Assembly (NCBI GenBank): GCA_041662445.1
Contig: JBAZSL010000012.1
Location: forward strand, 1 to 52,668
Source: UASB124 sp041662445
Lineage (GTDB): Bacteria > Babelota > Babeliae > Babelales > RVW-14
Length of the DNA stretch: 52,668 nucleotides
Direction of reading: 5' to 3'
Both the position numbers and the translations under genes were made by a program. The notes below the pieces were generated by a model that saw only the letters and a program-made list of their open reading frames with translations, did not search any database and was not told where the DNA came from. Shown here piece after piece: positions 8,328-16,764 of the stretch (its first letter is position 1; the number at the start of each line of letters is the position of its first letter).

Positions 8328-9281
8328 TTAAGCCCTTGTTCGAAGATGCGCGAGAACAACCGCAGCACCTTGTTCAGGATTATACGTTTTGGTATTAACA
8401 ACAATGCTGTGCTTAAACCGTGGGTAAATGTAGTACCCGGTATGTTGAGAAAATTTTTCGTGCGCTATTTGTCGTGTTTCGTTTAATAGTTTCAGGTGCT
8501 TTTTTTTGTATCCTGGCTTGGCATATTCGGTGATAATCTGATGCACGTTATCACCACTTAAATATTCCAGAAAATTGTCATCACGGTAATCAGTTGAAGC
8601 CTCGAAGGTGTGCATATAATTCCCTAATACCCAATCAAGCTCCCGATGAATTTTTTTATTCTTTGATGCATTTCGTTGTTTGATGCGATCGATCAAGTTA
8701 TCCCATGGGCAATAGGCCAAAACATAAGTAACATCTGCGCCATCAAGCTCGTTAAGGCTGCTCAAAAAATTAACCCCGCCCCAGAGATAGAGCGGCGATT
8801 CAACAACAACGTTTTTGCCCCGCGACGCAGTCTTTTTTACTTCACGGTACATCTTTGAGGTCGGTTCAATAGCAAGTCCATTTTGAAGATCATCAAGAAA
8901 CATTTTTTGGAAAGCATACTTTCTTTTTTCGCTCAAAAAGTTAATGGTGGTAAAAAAGTTACGCATAACCAGCCCACTGATAAAAAATGCCAAAAATTTG
9001 CCGTAATGCTTGGTGATAAATTTTTTGAGTATAAGCGGCATAACATATTCATCAAATGCAAACATTTGAGCATCAATCTTTTGCGACAGAACTCGAGCAA
9101 TGGAGGATTTACCCGAGGAGCATGATCCGGTAATAAAGATGATTTTCCCGGGTGTTGGCGGTGCTTCTGATGTTGATAGAAGTGTGGCGGTTGATAAGCT
9201 CTCATCTTTATCGTGTGCATGTGCACCGTTAAACGAAATCGCCATGCTCATCGCAAACAGAAAATACGTGAAGTCCTTCAT
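8328..9281 (-). CDS. Exported P-loop kinase-like NTPase
   Basis: From the ATG at 9281 the protein is about 317 aa. It starts MKDFTYFLFAMSMAIS and ends the signal at NGAHA, a good Sec signal peptide with an AxA cleavage site. After a short linker comes IIFITGSCSSGKSSIARVL, a Walker A motif, with FAFDEYV as a likely acceptor-site region and VVVESPLYLWGG as a possible Walker B strand. It resembles CPT-like/AAA_33 small-molecule kinases in layout. An upstream in-frame ATG at 9332 would hide the signal; the shorter start was chosen because it places the signal at the N-terminus. Confidence 0.72.
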   Translation of the reverse strand: MKDFTYFLFAMSMAISFNGAHAHDKDESLSTATLLSTSEAPPTPGKIIFITGSCSSGKSSIARVLSQKIDAQMFAFDEYVMPLILKKFITKHYGKFLAFFISGLVMRNFFTTINFLSEKRKYAFQKMFLDDLQNGLAIEPTSKMYREVKKTASRGKNVVVESPLYLWGGVNFLSSLNELDGADVTYVLAYCPWDNLIDRIKQRNASKNKKIHRELDWVLGNYMHTFEASTDYRDDNFLEYLSGDNVHQIITEYAKPGYKKKHLKLLNETRQIAHEKFSQHTGYYIYPRFKHSIVVNTKTYNPEQGAAVVLAHLRTRA

Positions 9282-9619
9282 TAAATCCTCCCCCGATAAC
9301 CACAAATAAGCAACGCTCCCACTAACGCGCATGGTGCAGAGGTGTTCAATTTGTCGATATTTATTTTAAAAAAGCACGAGTAGCTGAGTCAAGGTATGTA
9401 AAAATAGACATAAAGCTGATACTTGTATTTTCCAGAATATTTCCCCCTCTCAGCAAAGTTTCAAAAACGTGCTAAAATACCACGCTTTTAAGCCCTCGAA
9501 AAGCGCGCTTTCACCCATTATGTGGCTGCTTTAATTTCTGTTTGAATTTTTAACCACTCCGGTAAACTCAAGAAGCAACGATAAAATTTATACTAACAAC
9601 TGACGTTATGGAGAATTTT
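9282..9619. other. Divergent intergenic region
   Basis: This space lies between two divergent genes for exported proteins and should hold both promoters. The stretch is AT-rich with TATACT near 9590, a plausible -10 for the rightward gene, but no good -35 was found. No RNA gene or repeat was seen. Confidence 0.4.
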
Positions 9620-10747
9620 ATGAAGATTTTTAATATCAAGAATGTATTCACCGTAGCCCTAGGCCTTTCCCTGTCGCTACAAAGCGGCTATGCGGCGCTC
9701 GCACCTCTTCAACAACGCGAACCGATTCTTTTTTCAGCAGGCAAAGACTCTGAATTGTTAGAAAGATTTGCACTACGCGATGAACGCGTTGGAGCTTTTT
9801 TGTGCCATTTTTTACGTGATCAAGATGTGTCCGAACTCTTTTTCAAGCTACCCCGAAACATCGCCCTGCTTGGACATTGGATTAGAACCCCAGCGTTGCG
9901 ACAAAGCAAAGCAACATATATCATGCAAAAAGTACAAGGTGCAATGGCCCTGGAGCGACAACTTATCGATAGAATTGTTGAGCGATACAATATCACCATA
10001 CTTTCTGTTGGCAGCTCGTATGTTTTTGTATTCAATGGCCTACGTTTTTCTGATAGTAACCGCAACGTTCTGATCAAAGTACCACGCGTACTGTACCCAT
10101 TGTTGCCCGATATTCGCCAGGTAATTAATACAACGGACAGCTATGAAAAGGTTGTAGAATGTGCCTCATCTTTTCAATTACTCAGTCGCCTTGTGTATTA
10201 TCAGAAAATGCACGACGTAATCGCCGAAATCGGCCTTACCCACATACGCTTACCACGAAAATTTTTATTCCCACGTCCGATTGATACTACTTATGAATTT
10301 TCTCTCGCTGATATAGTTAATGAAAACTTTGCGATAATGACGGAAGAATTCGCCCATGATGTCGTTGACAACAATTATATCTTGGTCGAAGAATACATTC
10401 CTAACCCACACAGTGTGCCGGGAACCTGGGAGCACTTCGCCGCTCTCGACGTTACTCCGCTGGGTCAAGAAATATTCACCGAAATGGAAATAGTAATACA
10501 GGCATGCGGCCTATGGAGCCTTTTCCCTGACCAAGTTGATCGCAACGGCTTCCATACACCCAATGTTTTTCTTGTAGAAAACGATACTGCGGTGGCATTT
10601 GTCGATCTAGAAAAACCAGGATTTGGTGATCCTGATGAACGCGATGTTGCAGAATATAACGAAGCACGACTCTTCCATCCACGTGATGATGGCATGAAAC
10701 AGCTTGCGATGATCCGCAGTGGCCTGCTTGCTATTCCACAGATATAA
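9620..10747 (+). CDS. Exported protein with a possible divergent kinase fold
   Basis: About 375 aa from ATG 9620, which follows GGAG; an ATG at 9608 has no such site. Residues 1-27 form a Sec signal ending GYAA. Later blocks follow a kinase order: VLIKVPR (VAIK-like Lys), YILVEEYIP (hinge-like), DRNGFHTPNVFL (catalytic-loop-like Asp and Asn) and VAFVDLEKPGFGD (DFG-like Asp), as in APH/lipopolysaccharide-kinase folds. This reading is mine from motif order. A classical HRD motif is absent. A terminator follows the gene. Confidence 0.6.
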   Translation: MKIFNIKNVFTVALGLSLSLQSGYAALAPLQQREPILFSAGKDSELLERFALRDERVGAFLCHFLRDQDVSELFFKLPRNIALLGHWIRTPALRQSKATYIMQKVQGAMALERQLIDRIVERYNITILSVGSSYVFVFNGLRFSDSNRNVLIKVPRVLYPLLPDIRQVINTTDSYEKVVECASSFQLLSRLVYYQKMHDVIAEIGLTHIRLPRKFLFPRPIDTTYEFSLADIVNENFAIMTEEFAHDVVDNNYILVEEYIPNPHSVPGTWEHFAALDVTPLGQEIFTEMEIVIQACGLWSLFPDQVDRNGFHTPNVFLVENDTAVAFVDLEKPGFGDPDERDVAEYNEARLFHPRDDGMKQLAMIRSGLLAIPQI

Positions 10748-10782
10748 CATTAAATCTCTTACAAGTTTTGTAATTCAAAGAA

Positions 10783-10807
10783 GGGGCGTAAACTGCGTCC
10801 CTTTTTT
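10783..10807 (+). terminator. Intrinsic terminator after the exported kinase-like gene
   Basis: GGGGCG (10783-10788) pairs with CGTCCC (10796-10801) around a 7-base loop, followed by TTTTTT. It sits 36 bases after the stop codon. Confidence 0.75.
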
Positions 10808-11123
10808 CATGTCGCTCATTCTTGACTAACTGAAACAATAAAGCACCAATCACCCATCATATTTCAACGCGAAAATATCCACGCGCAACTACACCTCAAG
10901 CCACTCCATACTGAAACAATGAAGCCCTGCCAACTGCGCAAAAACGCCGATTCTGACGTGTTTGACAATTACCCAAACTCATCTTAAGCTAAACGAGTTA
11001 TCTTTAATTGAACATTGGACATAATAAATTCAGCATGACAATGCAGCTAAGTCCTAATAGAATTACAACCAGAAAAATGGTTTAACCAAAGAAAATACCG
11101 AATAGTAAGGCAAAGGAAACACC
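10808..11123. other. Intergenic region upstream of the folC-like gene
   Basis: No gene was recognised. TGAAACAATAAAGCACC and TGAAACAATGAAGCCC occur about 80 bases apart (near 10830 and 10911), a short imperfect direct repeat. CATAATAAA near 11019 could be a -10 for the downstream gene. Confidence 0.4.
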
Positions 11124-12530
11124 ATGATTACGGGTCTTGAACAAGCACGCAAAAAAAGCGATGCCGGGTTGGGCAAAATAAGAAATTACGCCGAGGTTGT
11201 TGAGTACCTCGACGGACTTAAAACTGCCGAATACAGCGAAGCTTCCTTGCGACGCATGAAAGAGCTCGATCAATGTTTGGGCGAAATAACGTCCAAAGTT
11301 GATACTATTGTCGTTGGTGGTACCAATGGCAAAAGTTCAACTATCCACTTTGCTGCTAAATTGTTACGTGAAGAAGGTTTCAATGTTGGCACATTGCTCT
11401 CTACGCATATGCTGACCTACAACGAACGCATTACGCATAACTTTGAAGCCATTGCAAACAAATCATTCTCGGACTACGTCAACGATGTTATTAATGCTGC
11501 AGAGCTGAATACCATCACGGCAACCGTTCATGAACTTTTGATTTTTGCCTCATTGCTTTATTTCCACGCTGAAAAAACCGATGTCGTCCTTGTTGAGGTC
11601 AACTACGGTGGCAAATATGACGCTGCTGCCTACCTGACACCAAAAATTGCAGCCGTTACTCGTGTTGCTGAAGACGGCAAGGGTCTTCTTGGACAAGATC
11701 TTGATGTCATGGCACTTGAGCTACTTGAAATCGGTAAAGCTGGCACGTGGTTTGTTTCAGCAGAACAAAGCAAGCTTCGCCTTCAAAAAATGAAAACATG
11801 GTGCGAAGATCGTAATATAAAATGGACGATGCCAATCCGTAAGCTCGCATCACTTCCTTATGTATATGAACAGCTGTACGGAAGAATTGCATCCCTTGGC
11901 GAACGCATCGCACAAATTTATGTTGAAGATATTAAAGGAAGATTTTCACCGTTCCTCCGCGGCAACCTTTTGGCAACTCAAAAGGGCCAACGTGGACGTC
12001 CAACTCTTGAAGCAAAACGTCAAGCAGAACTCAATCCTATCAAGACGCTTAAAGGCTTCTGGACTGAGCACTTCAATTTGCTCCGCGGGCGTTTTGAACT
12101 CTTGGACAAAGAAAACCCAACCCTTCTTCTTGATAACGCTAACAATCTTGATGCACTTTCTAACCTATTTTTAGGTGTTCGACTTGTTCATTATCAAAAG
12201 CCAATTAAAGGCCTTGCGCTTATTATAGGCATGACCAAAGCTACCAACGCCATCGAGGCCATCAAGCTGACACGTTATCTTCTTAAAAAAGTTCCAGGTC
12301 ACGTATTCTTTATTCCATTGGCAGGAAGCGAAGTCGCCGTCCATGATGGTCAAGACTTGAGCATTATTGCCAAAGAACTTAACATCAAGGCAAAAGCTTG
12401 TGCAACACTTGCTGAAGCACTTGAGCAGGCCAAAACGGTCGTTGATGAACGCGATGGCTTAATTGCGATCACCGGCTCAAATGGTGTCGTCAGTGAGTAT
12501 TGGAAAACTCGCGGAATCAAGAAGTTTTAA
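11124..12530 (+). CDS. folC: Folylpolyglutamate synthase/dihydrofolate synthase-like Mur ligase
   Basis: This 468 aa protein belongs to the Mur-ligase superfamily in FolC form. The P-loop VVGGTNGKSSTIHF sits near residue 65, STHMLTYNERI forms the omega-loop region, VLVEVNYGGKYDAA is the central metal-binding part, and LLLDNANNLDAL leads into the C-terminal glutamate-ligase domain. FolC adds glutamate to folates in the cytoplasm. FolC normally reads DGAHN where this protein has DNANN, so the substrate may differ. The ATG follows AAAGGA. Its end overlaps the convergent MerR gene by 14 bases. Confidence 0.78.
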   Translation: MITGLEQARKKSDAGLGKIRNYAEVVEYLDGLKTAEYSEASLRRMKELDQCLGEITSKVDTIVVGGTNGKSSTIHFAAKLLREEGFNVGTLLSTHMLTYNERITHNFEAIANKSFSDYVNDVINAAELNTITATVHELLIFASLLYFHAEKTDVVLVEVNYGGKYDAAAYLTPKIAAVTRVAEDGKGLLGQDLDVMALELLEIGKAGTWFVSAEQSKLRLQKMKTWCEDRNIKWTMPIRKLASLPYVYEQLYGRIASLGERIAQIYVEDIKGRFSPFLRGNLLATQKGQRGRPTLEAKRQAELNPIKTLKGFWTEHFNLLRGRFELLDKENPTLLLDNANNLDALSNLFLGVRLVHYQKPIKGLALIIGMTKATNAIEAIKLTRYLLKKVPGHVFFIPLAGSEVAVHDGQDLSIIAKELNIKAKACATLAEALEQAKTVVDERDGLIAITGSNGVVSEYWKTRGIKKF

Positions 12531-12972
12531 GCTTGTTCTTGAGTTGAATCAATTGCTCCTTAAGTTCCGCTAATTGTTGAGTAAATTCATCAGTTGGATA
12601 TTGCTGATACAACGCCGGCGTTACCAATGTTGGTGATGGTTGTTGCTCCGTGCTCGTAGCAGGCGCTTCAGTTGGCTGACATGTTACCGATTCGATAAGC
12701 GTGGCGGCAGCATGTGATTCAGGCATTACCTCTAACACATTTTGTAAATCTGTGTACAACTGCTTTTTTGCGCCCGCAATGGTAAACCCTTTGTTGTAGA
12801 GAAGATCTTTGATACGGATAAATCTCTGGAGATCTTCGGAGGTATAAAATCGCTGACCACCTTCCGATCGATCAGATTTAATATCAAATTCTTTTTCCCA
12901 AAAACGAATGACAAACTTTTTAACCTTAAGCTCTTCGGCCAGGTCGCCGATTCTAAAACGTCGTTTGTCCAT
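12517..12972 (-). CDS. MerR-family transcriptional regulator
   Basis: About 151 aa starting MDKRRFRIGDLAEELKVK. The N-terminal MerR helix-turn-helix continues IRFWEKEFDIKSDRSEGGQRFY and a second helical part IRIKDLLYNKGFTIAGAKK. A Thr/Pro/Gln-rich linker and a C-terminal coiled-coil (LAELKEQLIQLKNKLK) follow. The layout matches the short MerR regulators without a metal site that often sit near division or replication genes. The start may instead be ATG 13014; the one chosen overlaps the upstream carrier gene by 20 bases. It is likely co-transcribed with the carboxylase genes. Confidence 0.82.
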   Translation of the reverse strand: MDKRRFRIGDLAEELKVKKFVIRFWEKEFDIKSDRSEGGQRFYTSEDLQRFIRIKDLLYNKGFTIAGAKKQLYTDLQNVLEVMPESHAAATLIESVTCQPTEAPATSTEQQPSPTLVTPALYQQYPTDEFTQQLAELKEQLIQLKNKLKTS

Positions 12973-13522
12973 GTGAATTTTTTGCTGCTGCACTTCCTTC
13001 TCCTTCCTTTTCAAATTCGATCATAATGTGGTTAGGTTGTACCACATTGCCAACGCTCATGAAAATAGTTTTAATAATCCCCGCTCGCGGCGAGCGTATT
13101 TCATTCTCCATTTTCATAGATTCTATAACACAAAGCGGTTGCCCTTCGTGCACACGTTGTCCTATTTCAACACATATCTTCATTACTTTGCCAGCCAGAG
13201 GACTTTTAACATGGTTCACTTTGACCAAGGATGTTACCGTTGACGTCTTATGGTGGGGTATAACTTCACTGATGCGTAGCGACCGGTTCACAACAGTGTC
13301 CATGACAACATGGCTCTCTGCGTCCTGATGAATCACACGTGCAAACAATTTACCATCACACTCCCACTGTACCAGACCGGATCGGACGTCATGGGTGTGG
13401 TGCGTAATCATATATGACTGCTTATAGGCGTCATGTGTAACCGTGACGTATAACCCATCACTGCGCGATTCCAGAAGATACGTCCATACCGTGCCATTAA
13501 TAAGCAGCTTTTTTATCGCCAT
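12953..13522 (-). CDS. Biotin carboxyl carrier protein-like subunit
   Basis: About 189 aa. The C-terminal biotinyl domain holds CVIESMKMENEIRSPRAG, where the Lys of MKM would carry biotin, with the flanking strands KSPLAGKVMKI and GNVVQPNHIMIEFE. The N-terminal 110 residues look like the domain that precedes the biotinyl part in acyl-CoA carboxylase alpha chains. It overlaps the biotin carboxylase gene by 10 bases and was probably once fused to it. It should accept CO2 from the carboxylase in fatty-acid or acyl-CoA carboxylation. No carboxyltransferase gene is in the window. Confidence 0.85.
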   Translation of the reverse strand: MAIKKLLINGTVWTYLLESRSDGLYVTVTHDAYKQSYMITHHTHDVRSGLVQWECDGKLFARVIHQDAESHVVMDTVVNRSLRISEVIPHHKTSTVTSLVKVNHVKSPLAGKVMKICVEIGQRVHEGQPLCVIESMKMENEIRSPRAGIIKTIFMSVGNVVQPNHIMIEFEKEGEGSAAAKNSHGQTTF

Positions 13523-15036
13523 TGAAGTTCTCTCCACCCGCGCACTGACACTGTAGTTTCTGCCACATCCCGTCCGCTTTTTTCACGCGCATAGGCAGCA
13601 ATCGCCACAGCAAGCCCTGCCGCCAGTCCATCATCATGCATTCCATCATGGGCTCTCAACATGCGCTGCATAAACTCTGGTTCTGTTGCACGTTGGGTAT
13701 CAATATCGCCACGTGCAAATTCATCGCTCATCATAATCGCTCGTAAAAAATTTTGATTGGTTGTTACACCACATATCGCCAGAGAGCGCAACATTGCTGT
13801 CATACGATTAATCGCCTCCTGACGCGTTATGCCCCACGTGATACATTTTGCGAGCATCGGATCAAAAAACGGCGTTACCTCTACCCCCTGGTACAGGTCA
13901 TGCTCACAACGCGTAAAAGGCTGTGACGGCATATGAAGATACGTAATTGTTCCGGTTGATGGGGTAAAATTTGTTGCCGGATCCTCAGCATATAATCGGC
14001 ATTCAACGGCATGACCACGACGCACTACATCACCCTGCACAAACGGCAGTACCTGGTGCGTTGCCACATCCAGTTGAAGCGTAACTAAATCGATACCCGT
14101 TACCATCTCGGTAATGGCATGTTCAACCTGCAATCGCGTATTCATTTCAAGAAAATAGAAATTATTATCAGGCGTTACGATAAATTCCACGGTGCCGATG
14201 CTGTCATAGGCAACACCTTGCGCCGCACGCAATGCCACATCATACATGCATTCAAGCACGTTGCCCGGCACCGAAATGCAGGGAGTTTCTTCAATAATTT
14301 TTTGGTGACGCCGTTGTACCGAACACTCACGCTCAAAAAGATGAATAAAATTTTGGCCATCACCCGCAATTTGCACCTCAACATGGCGGCTTTGTTCAAT
14401 AAATTTCTCGATAAGTAAACAGGTGCTTCCCGTCAGCCGCTGCGCCTGCGCGTGTACAGCAACAAGTACTGATGGAAAATCTTCTGCTCGACGTACGCAT
14501 TGCATGGCCTTACCACCACCGCCATAGGGATCTTTAATAATAAGAGGAAAACCAACTTTTTGTGCCTCTCTCCATGCAGCCTCTTTTCCCGCTGGTGAAA
14601 AATCGGTAACCACCCATCCAGGCACCACAGGAACACCAGCAGCTTTCATACGCTTTCGAGCGGCAACTTTGTCCGCCATAAGCGCAATAACTTCTGGCCG
14701 TGGGCCAATCCATATTAGACCGTCATCCGTTATTTTTTGTGCCGCTTGAGCGTTTTCAGATAAAAAGCCATATCCCGGATGAAGTGCATCTGCACCGGCT
14801 TTATGGGCAATGGCGATAAGAGCATCAACATCGGTATAGGCCTCGTATCCCTGCTTAGATAAGGCATACGCCTCATCAGCACCAGCAACAAATGCAGCAT
14901 TCCGGTCATCGGGACAGTACACCGCAACAGTGGCAATACCGCGTGCATGGCATGCAGCCTGAATACGCAGTGCAATCTCCGACCGATGTGCAATAAGCAC
15001 CTTTCTAGGAGCCAATTTTTGTCTCAACTTGCGCAT
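13513..15036 (-). CDS. accC: Biotin carboxylase subunit of an acetyl/acyl-CoA carboxylase
   Basis: This 507 aa protein has the three ATP-grasp parts of biotin carboxylase: N-terminal KVLIAHRSEIALRI and HPGYGFLSEN, the glycine loop GGGGKAM, the ATP-binding FIEQSRHVEVQI and the catalytic FLEMNTRLQVEHAITEMVTG. It carboxylates biotin on the adjacent carrier protein with ATP and bicarbonate. The C-terminal 50 residues are longer than in E. coli AccC, which fits the PccA/MccA-type subunit. It lies divergent to the sufS gene. Confidence 0.9.
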   Translation of the reverse strand: MRKLRQKLAPRKVLIAHRSEIALRIQAACHARGIATVAVYCPDDRNAAFVAGADEAYALSKQGYEAYTDVDALIAIAHKAGADALHPGYGFLSENAQAAQKITDDGLIWIGPRPEVIALMADKVAARKRMKAAGVPVVPGWVVTDFSPAGKEAAWREAQKVGFPLIIKDPYGGGGKAMQCVRRAEDFPSVLVAVHAQAQRLTGSTCLLIEKFIEQSRHVEVQIAGDGQNFIHLFERECSVQRRHQKIIEETPCISVPGNVLECMYDVALRAAQGVAYDSIGTVEFIVTPDNNFYFLEMNTRLQVEHAITEMVTGIDLVTLQLDVATHQVLPFVQGDVVRRGHAVECRLYAEDPATNFTPSTGTITYLHMPSQPFTRCEHDLYQGVEVTPFFDPMLAKCITWGITRQEAINRMTAMLRSLAICGVTTNQNFLRAIMMSDEFARGDIDTQRATEPEFMQRMLRAHDGMHDDGLAAGLAVAIAAYAREKSGRDVAETTVSVRGWRELQWR

Positions 15037-15105
15037 AGACCTTCTACCTGCTATAAAATTCTAATAGTGAATTTTGAATTACTTACCCAGCGATTGGGAG
15101 TACTT

Positions 15106-16356
15106 ATGGATCCGCATAGAATACGCCAAGATTTTCCAATTTTCCAACGCCCCGAAAAGGGGCGGCCGTTTGTTTATCTGGACAATGCGGCAACTGCCCA
15201 AAAACCAGCCGTTGTTATCGATGCGATGAACAATTTTTATCGATCATCGTATGCAACCGTTCATCGGGCACTTTATGAACTGGGCGAAATTGCCACCACC
15301 ATGTATGAAGAATCACGTGATAAAGTAGCTGCATTTATTAATGCACGTCACCGTGACGAAATTATTTTTACCAAAGGCACAACCGAAGGCCTTAATTTTA
15401 TTGCCACGGCGTGGGCGCTCAATCATCTCAAACAGGGCGACGAAATAGTACTGACCCATGCTGAACACCATGCCAATCTCATTCCATGGCAACAGGTCGC
15501 TGCAAAAACAGGTGCGCGGCTTGTTTTTATTCCTATCGACACTAAAAATTTCACGCTTCATAATCCGACACAATTTTTAACCAAACGCACCAAACTGGTC
15601 GCGGTTACACACATGTCCAATGTCATCGGTCCAGTGTGGGACAGTAGTACCAATGAACTTGAAACATTCATTCAACAGGCTCATGCATATGGCGCCTACG
15701 TACTCGTTGATGCGGCACAATCAATAGCACATCACCATGTTGATGTACAAAAAATGGGTGCTGATTTTTTGGTCTTTTCTGGCCACAAGATGTTTGGTCC
15801 AACTGGCATCGGCGTAGTATACATCGCCCGCAAGCTGCATGACATGGTATCACCTTATCATTATGGCGGATCAATGATTCGCGAGGTAACCTTCTCTGCT
15901 GCAACCTGGGCACCAAGCCCGCAAAAGTTTGAGGCCGGCACACCACCTATCGCTGAAGTTATCGGCTTAGATGCCGCCATTGACTACATGCGCGCTACTA
16001 TAGACTACACCGCGCTCCACGCGCACGAAGCTCAACTCTGTCGCATACTTCTTGCCAAACTCCAAGCAGTAGATGGCATTATCATACTTGGCAACTGTGA
16101 GCGCTTAATGAGTGAAGGGCATCTGGTGAGCATTGCCTTTACAAAAGCACATGCTCACGATATCGCTGCCCTTTTGGGATATAAAGGAGTAGCAGTACGC
16201 GCTGGTAATTTGTGTGCGCAACCACTCATTAATTATCTTGGTTTTGAATCAGTACTCCGTATCAGCCTAGCTGCGTATAATACGGAGCGTGACATCGAGA
16301 TCCTTTTACAGGAGTTACCGTCATGTCTGGCAACGATGCATCAAGCTGCCCTATAA
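15106..16356 (+). CDS. sufS: Cysteine desulfurase, SufS-type
   Basis: About 416 aa, a class V aminotransferase-fold PLP enzyme that frees sulfur from cysteine for Fe-S cluster assembly. It shows VYLDNAATAQKP at the N-terminus, AEHHANLIPW, VDAAQSIAHHHVD, the PLP-lysine motif SGHKMFGPTGIGVVY and the active cysteine in RAGNLCAQP. The ATG at 15106 follows GGGAG with 5-base spacing; an upstream in-frame ATG at 14947 lies inside the divergent gene and is rejected. The next gene, sufU, overlaps its end by 34 bases, giving a minimal SufS-SufU pair. Confidence 0.92.
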   Translation: MDPHRIRQDFPIFQRPEKGRPFVYLDNAATAQKPAVVIDAMNNFYRSSYATVHRALYELGEIATTMYEESRDKVAAFINARHRDEIIFTKGTTEGLNFIATAWALNHLKQGDEIVLTHAEHHANLIPWQQVAAKTGARLVFIPIDTKNFTLHNPTQFLTKRTKLVAVTHMSNVIGPVWDSSTNELETFIQQAHAYGAYVLVDAAQSIAHHHVDVQKMGADFLVFSGHKMFGPTGIGVVYIARKLHDMVSPYHYGGSMIREVTFSAATWAPSPQKFEAGTPPIAEVIGLDAAIDYMRATIDYTALHAHEAQLCRILLAKLQAVDGIIILGNCERLMSEGHLVSIAFTKAHAHDIAALLGYKGVAVRAGNLCAQPLINYLGFESVLRISLAAYNTERDIEILLQELPSCLATMHQAAL

Positions 16357-16754
16357 AGAGCGATCCGCTTATGAATAACGGAATGTATAACGAAGAATTT
16401 CTTGACCACTACAAGCGCCCTCGCAACCGAAAAAAAGTTCAAAATTCTAATTTTTCAGCGGGACATCATAATCCTTCGTGTGGCGATCGTCTTGCTATTG
16501 AAGGGATTATTACCGATAATTGTGTTACCGAAATCGGGTTTGAGGGCTCAGGATGTGTTGTTAGTCAGGCAACAGCCTCACTGCTCACCGAGTTCTGCCA
16601 GGGGAAAACAACTGACCAGATTTTAACGATTACCAAAGATGACATCCTTAAGCTGGTAGGAATGCCCCTAGGACCAACGCGGTTACGCTGTGCACTTTTG
16701 AGTCTTGAAGTTTTACATCAAGGCATCTTGGATTACATCAAACGTACTACGTAA
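16323..16754 (+). CDS. sufU: SufU/IscU-like Fe-S scaffold or sulfur-transfer protein
   Basis: This 143 aa protein has the three conserved cysteines of the family in NPSCGD, GSGCVVSQA and RLRCALL, plus the aspartate of CGDR. The SufU form receives sulfur from SufS. AGGAG precedes the ATG by 9 bases, within the end of sufS; later in-frame ATGs at 16371 and 16383 are alternatives. The first 15 residues are not conserved-looking, so the true start may be the later one. Confidence 0.9.
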   Translation: MSGNDASSCPIKSDPLMNNGMYNEEFLDHYKRPRNRKKVQNSNFSAGHHNPSCGDRLAIEGIITDNCVTEIGFEGSGCVVSQATASLLTEFCQGKTTDQILTITKDDILKLVGMPLGPTRLRCALLSLEVLHQGILDYIKRTT

Positions 16755-16764
16755 AGGGATACCA

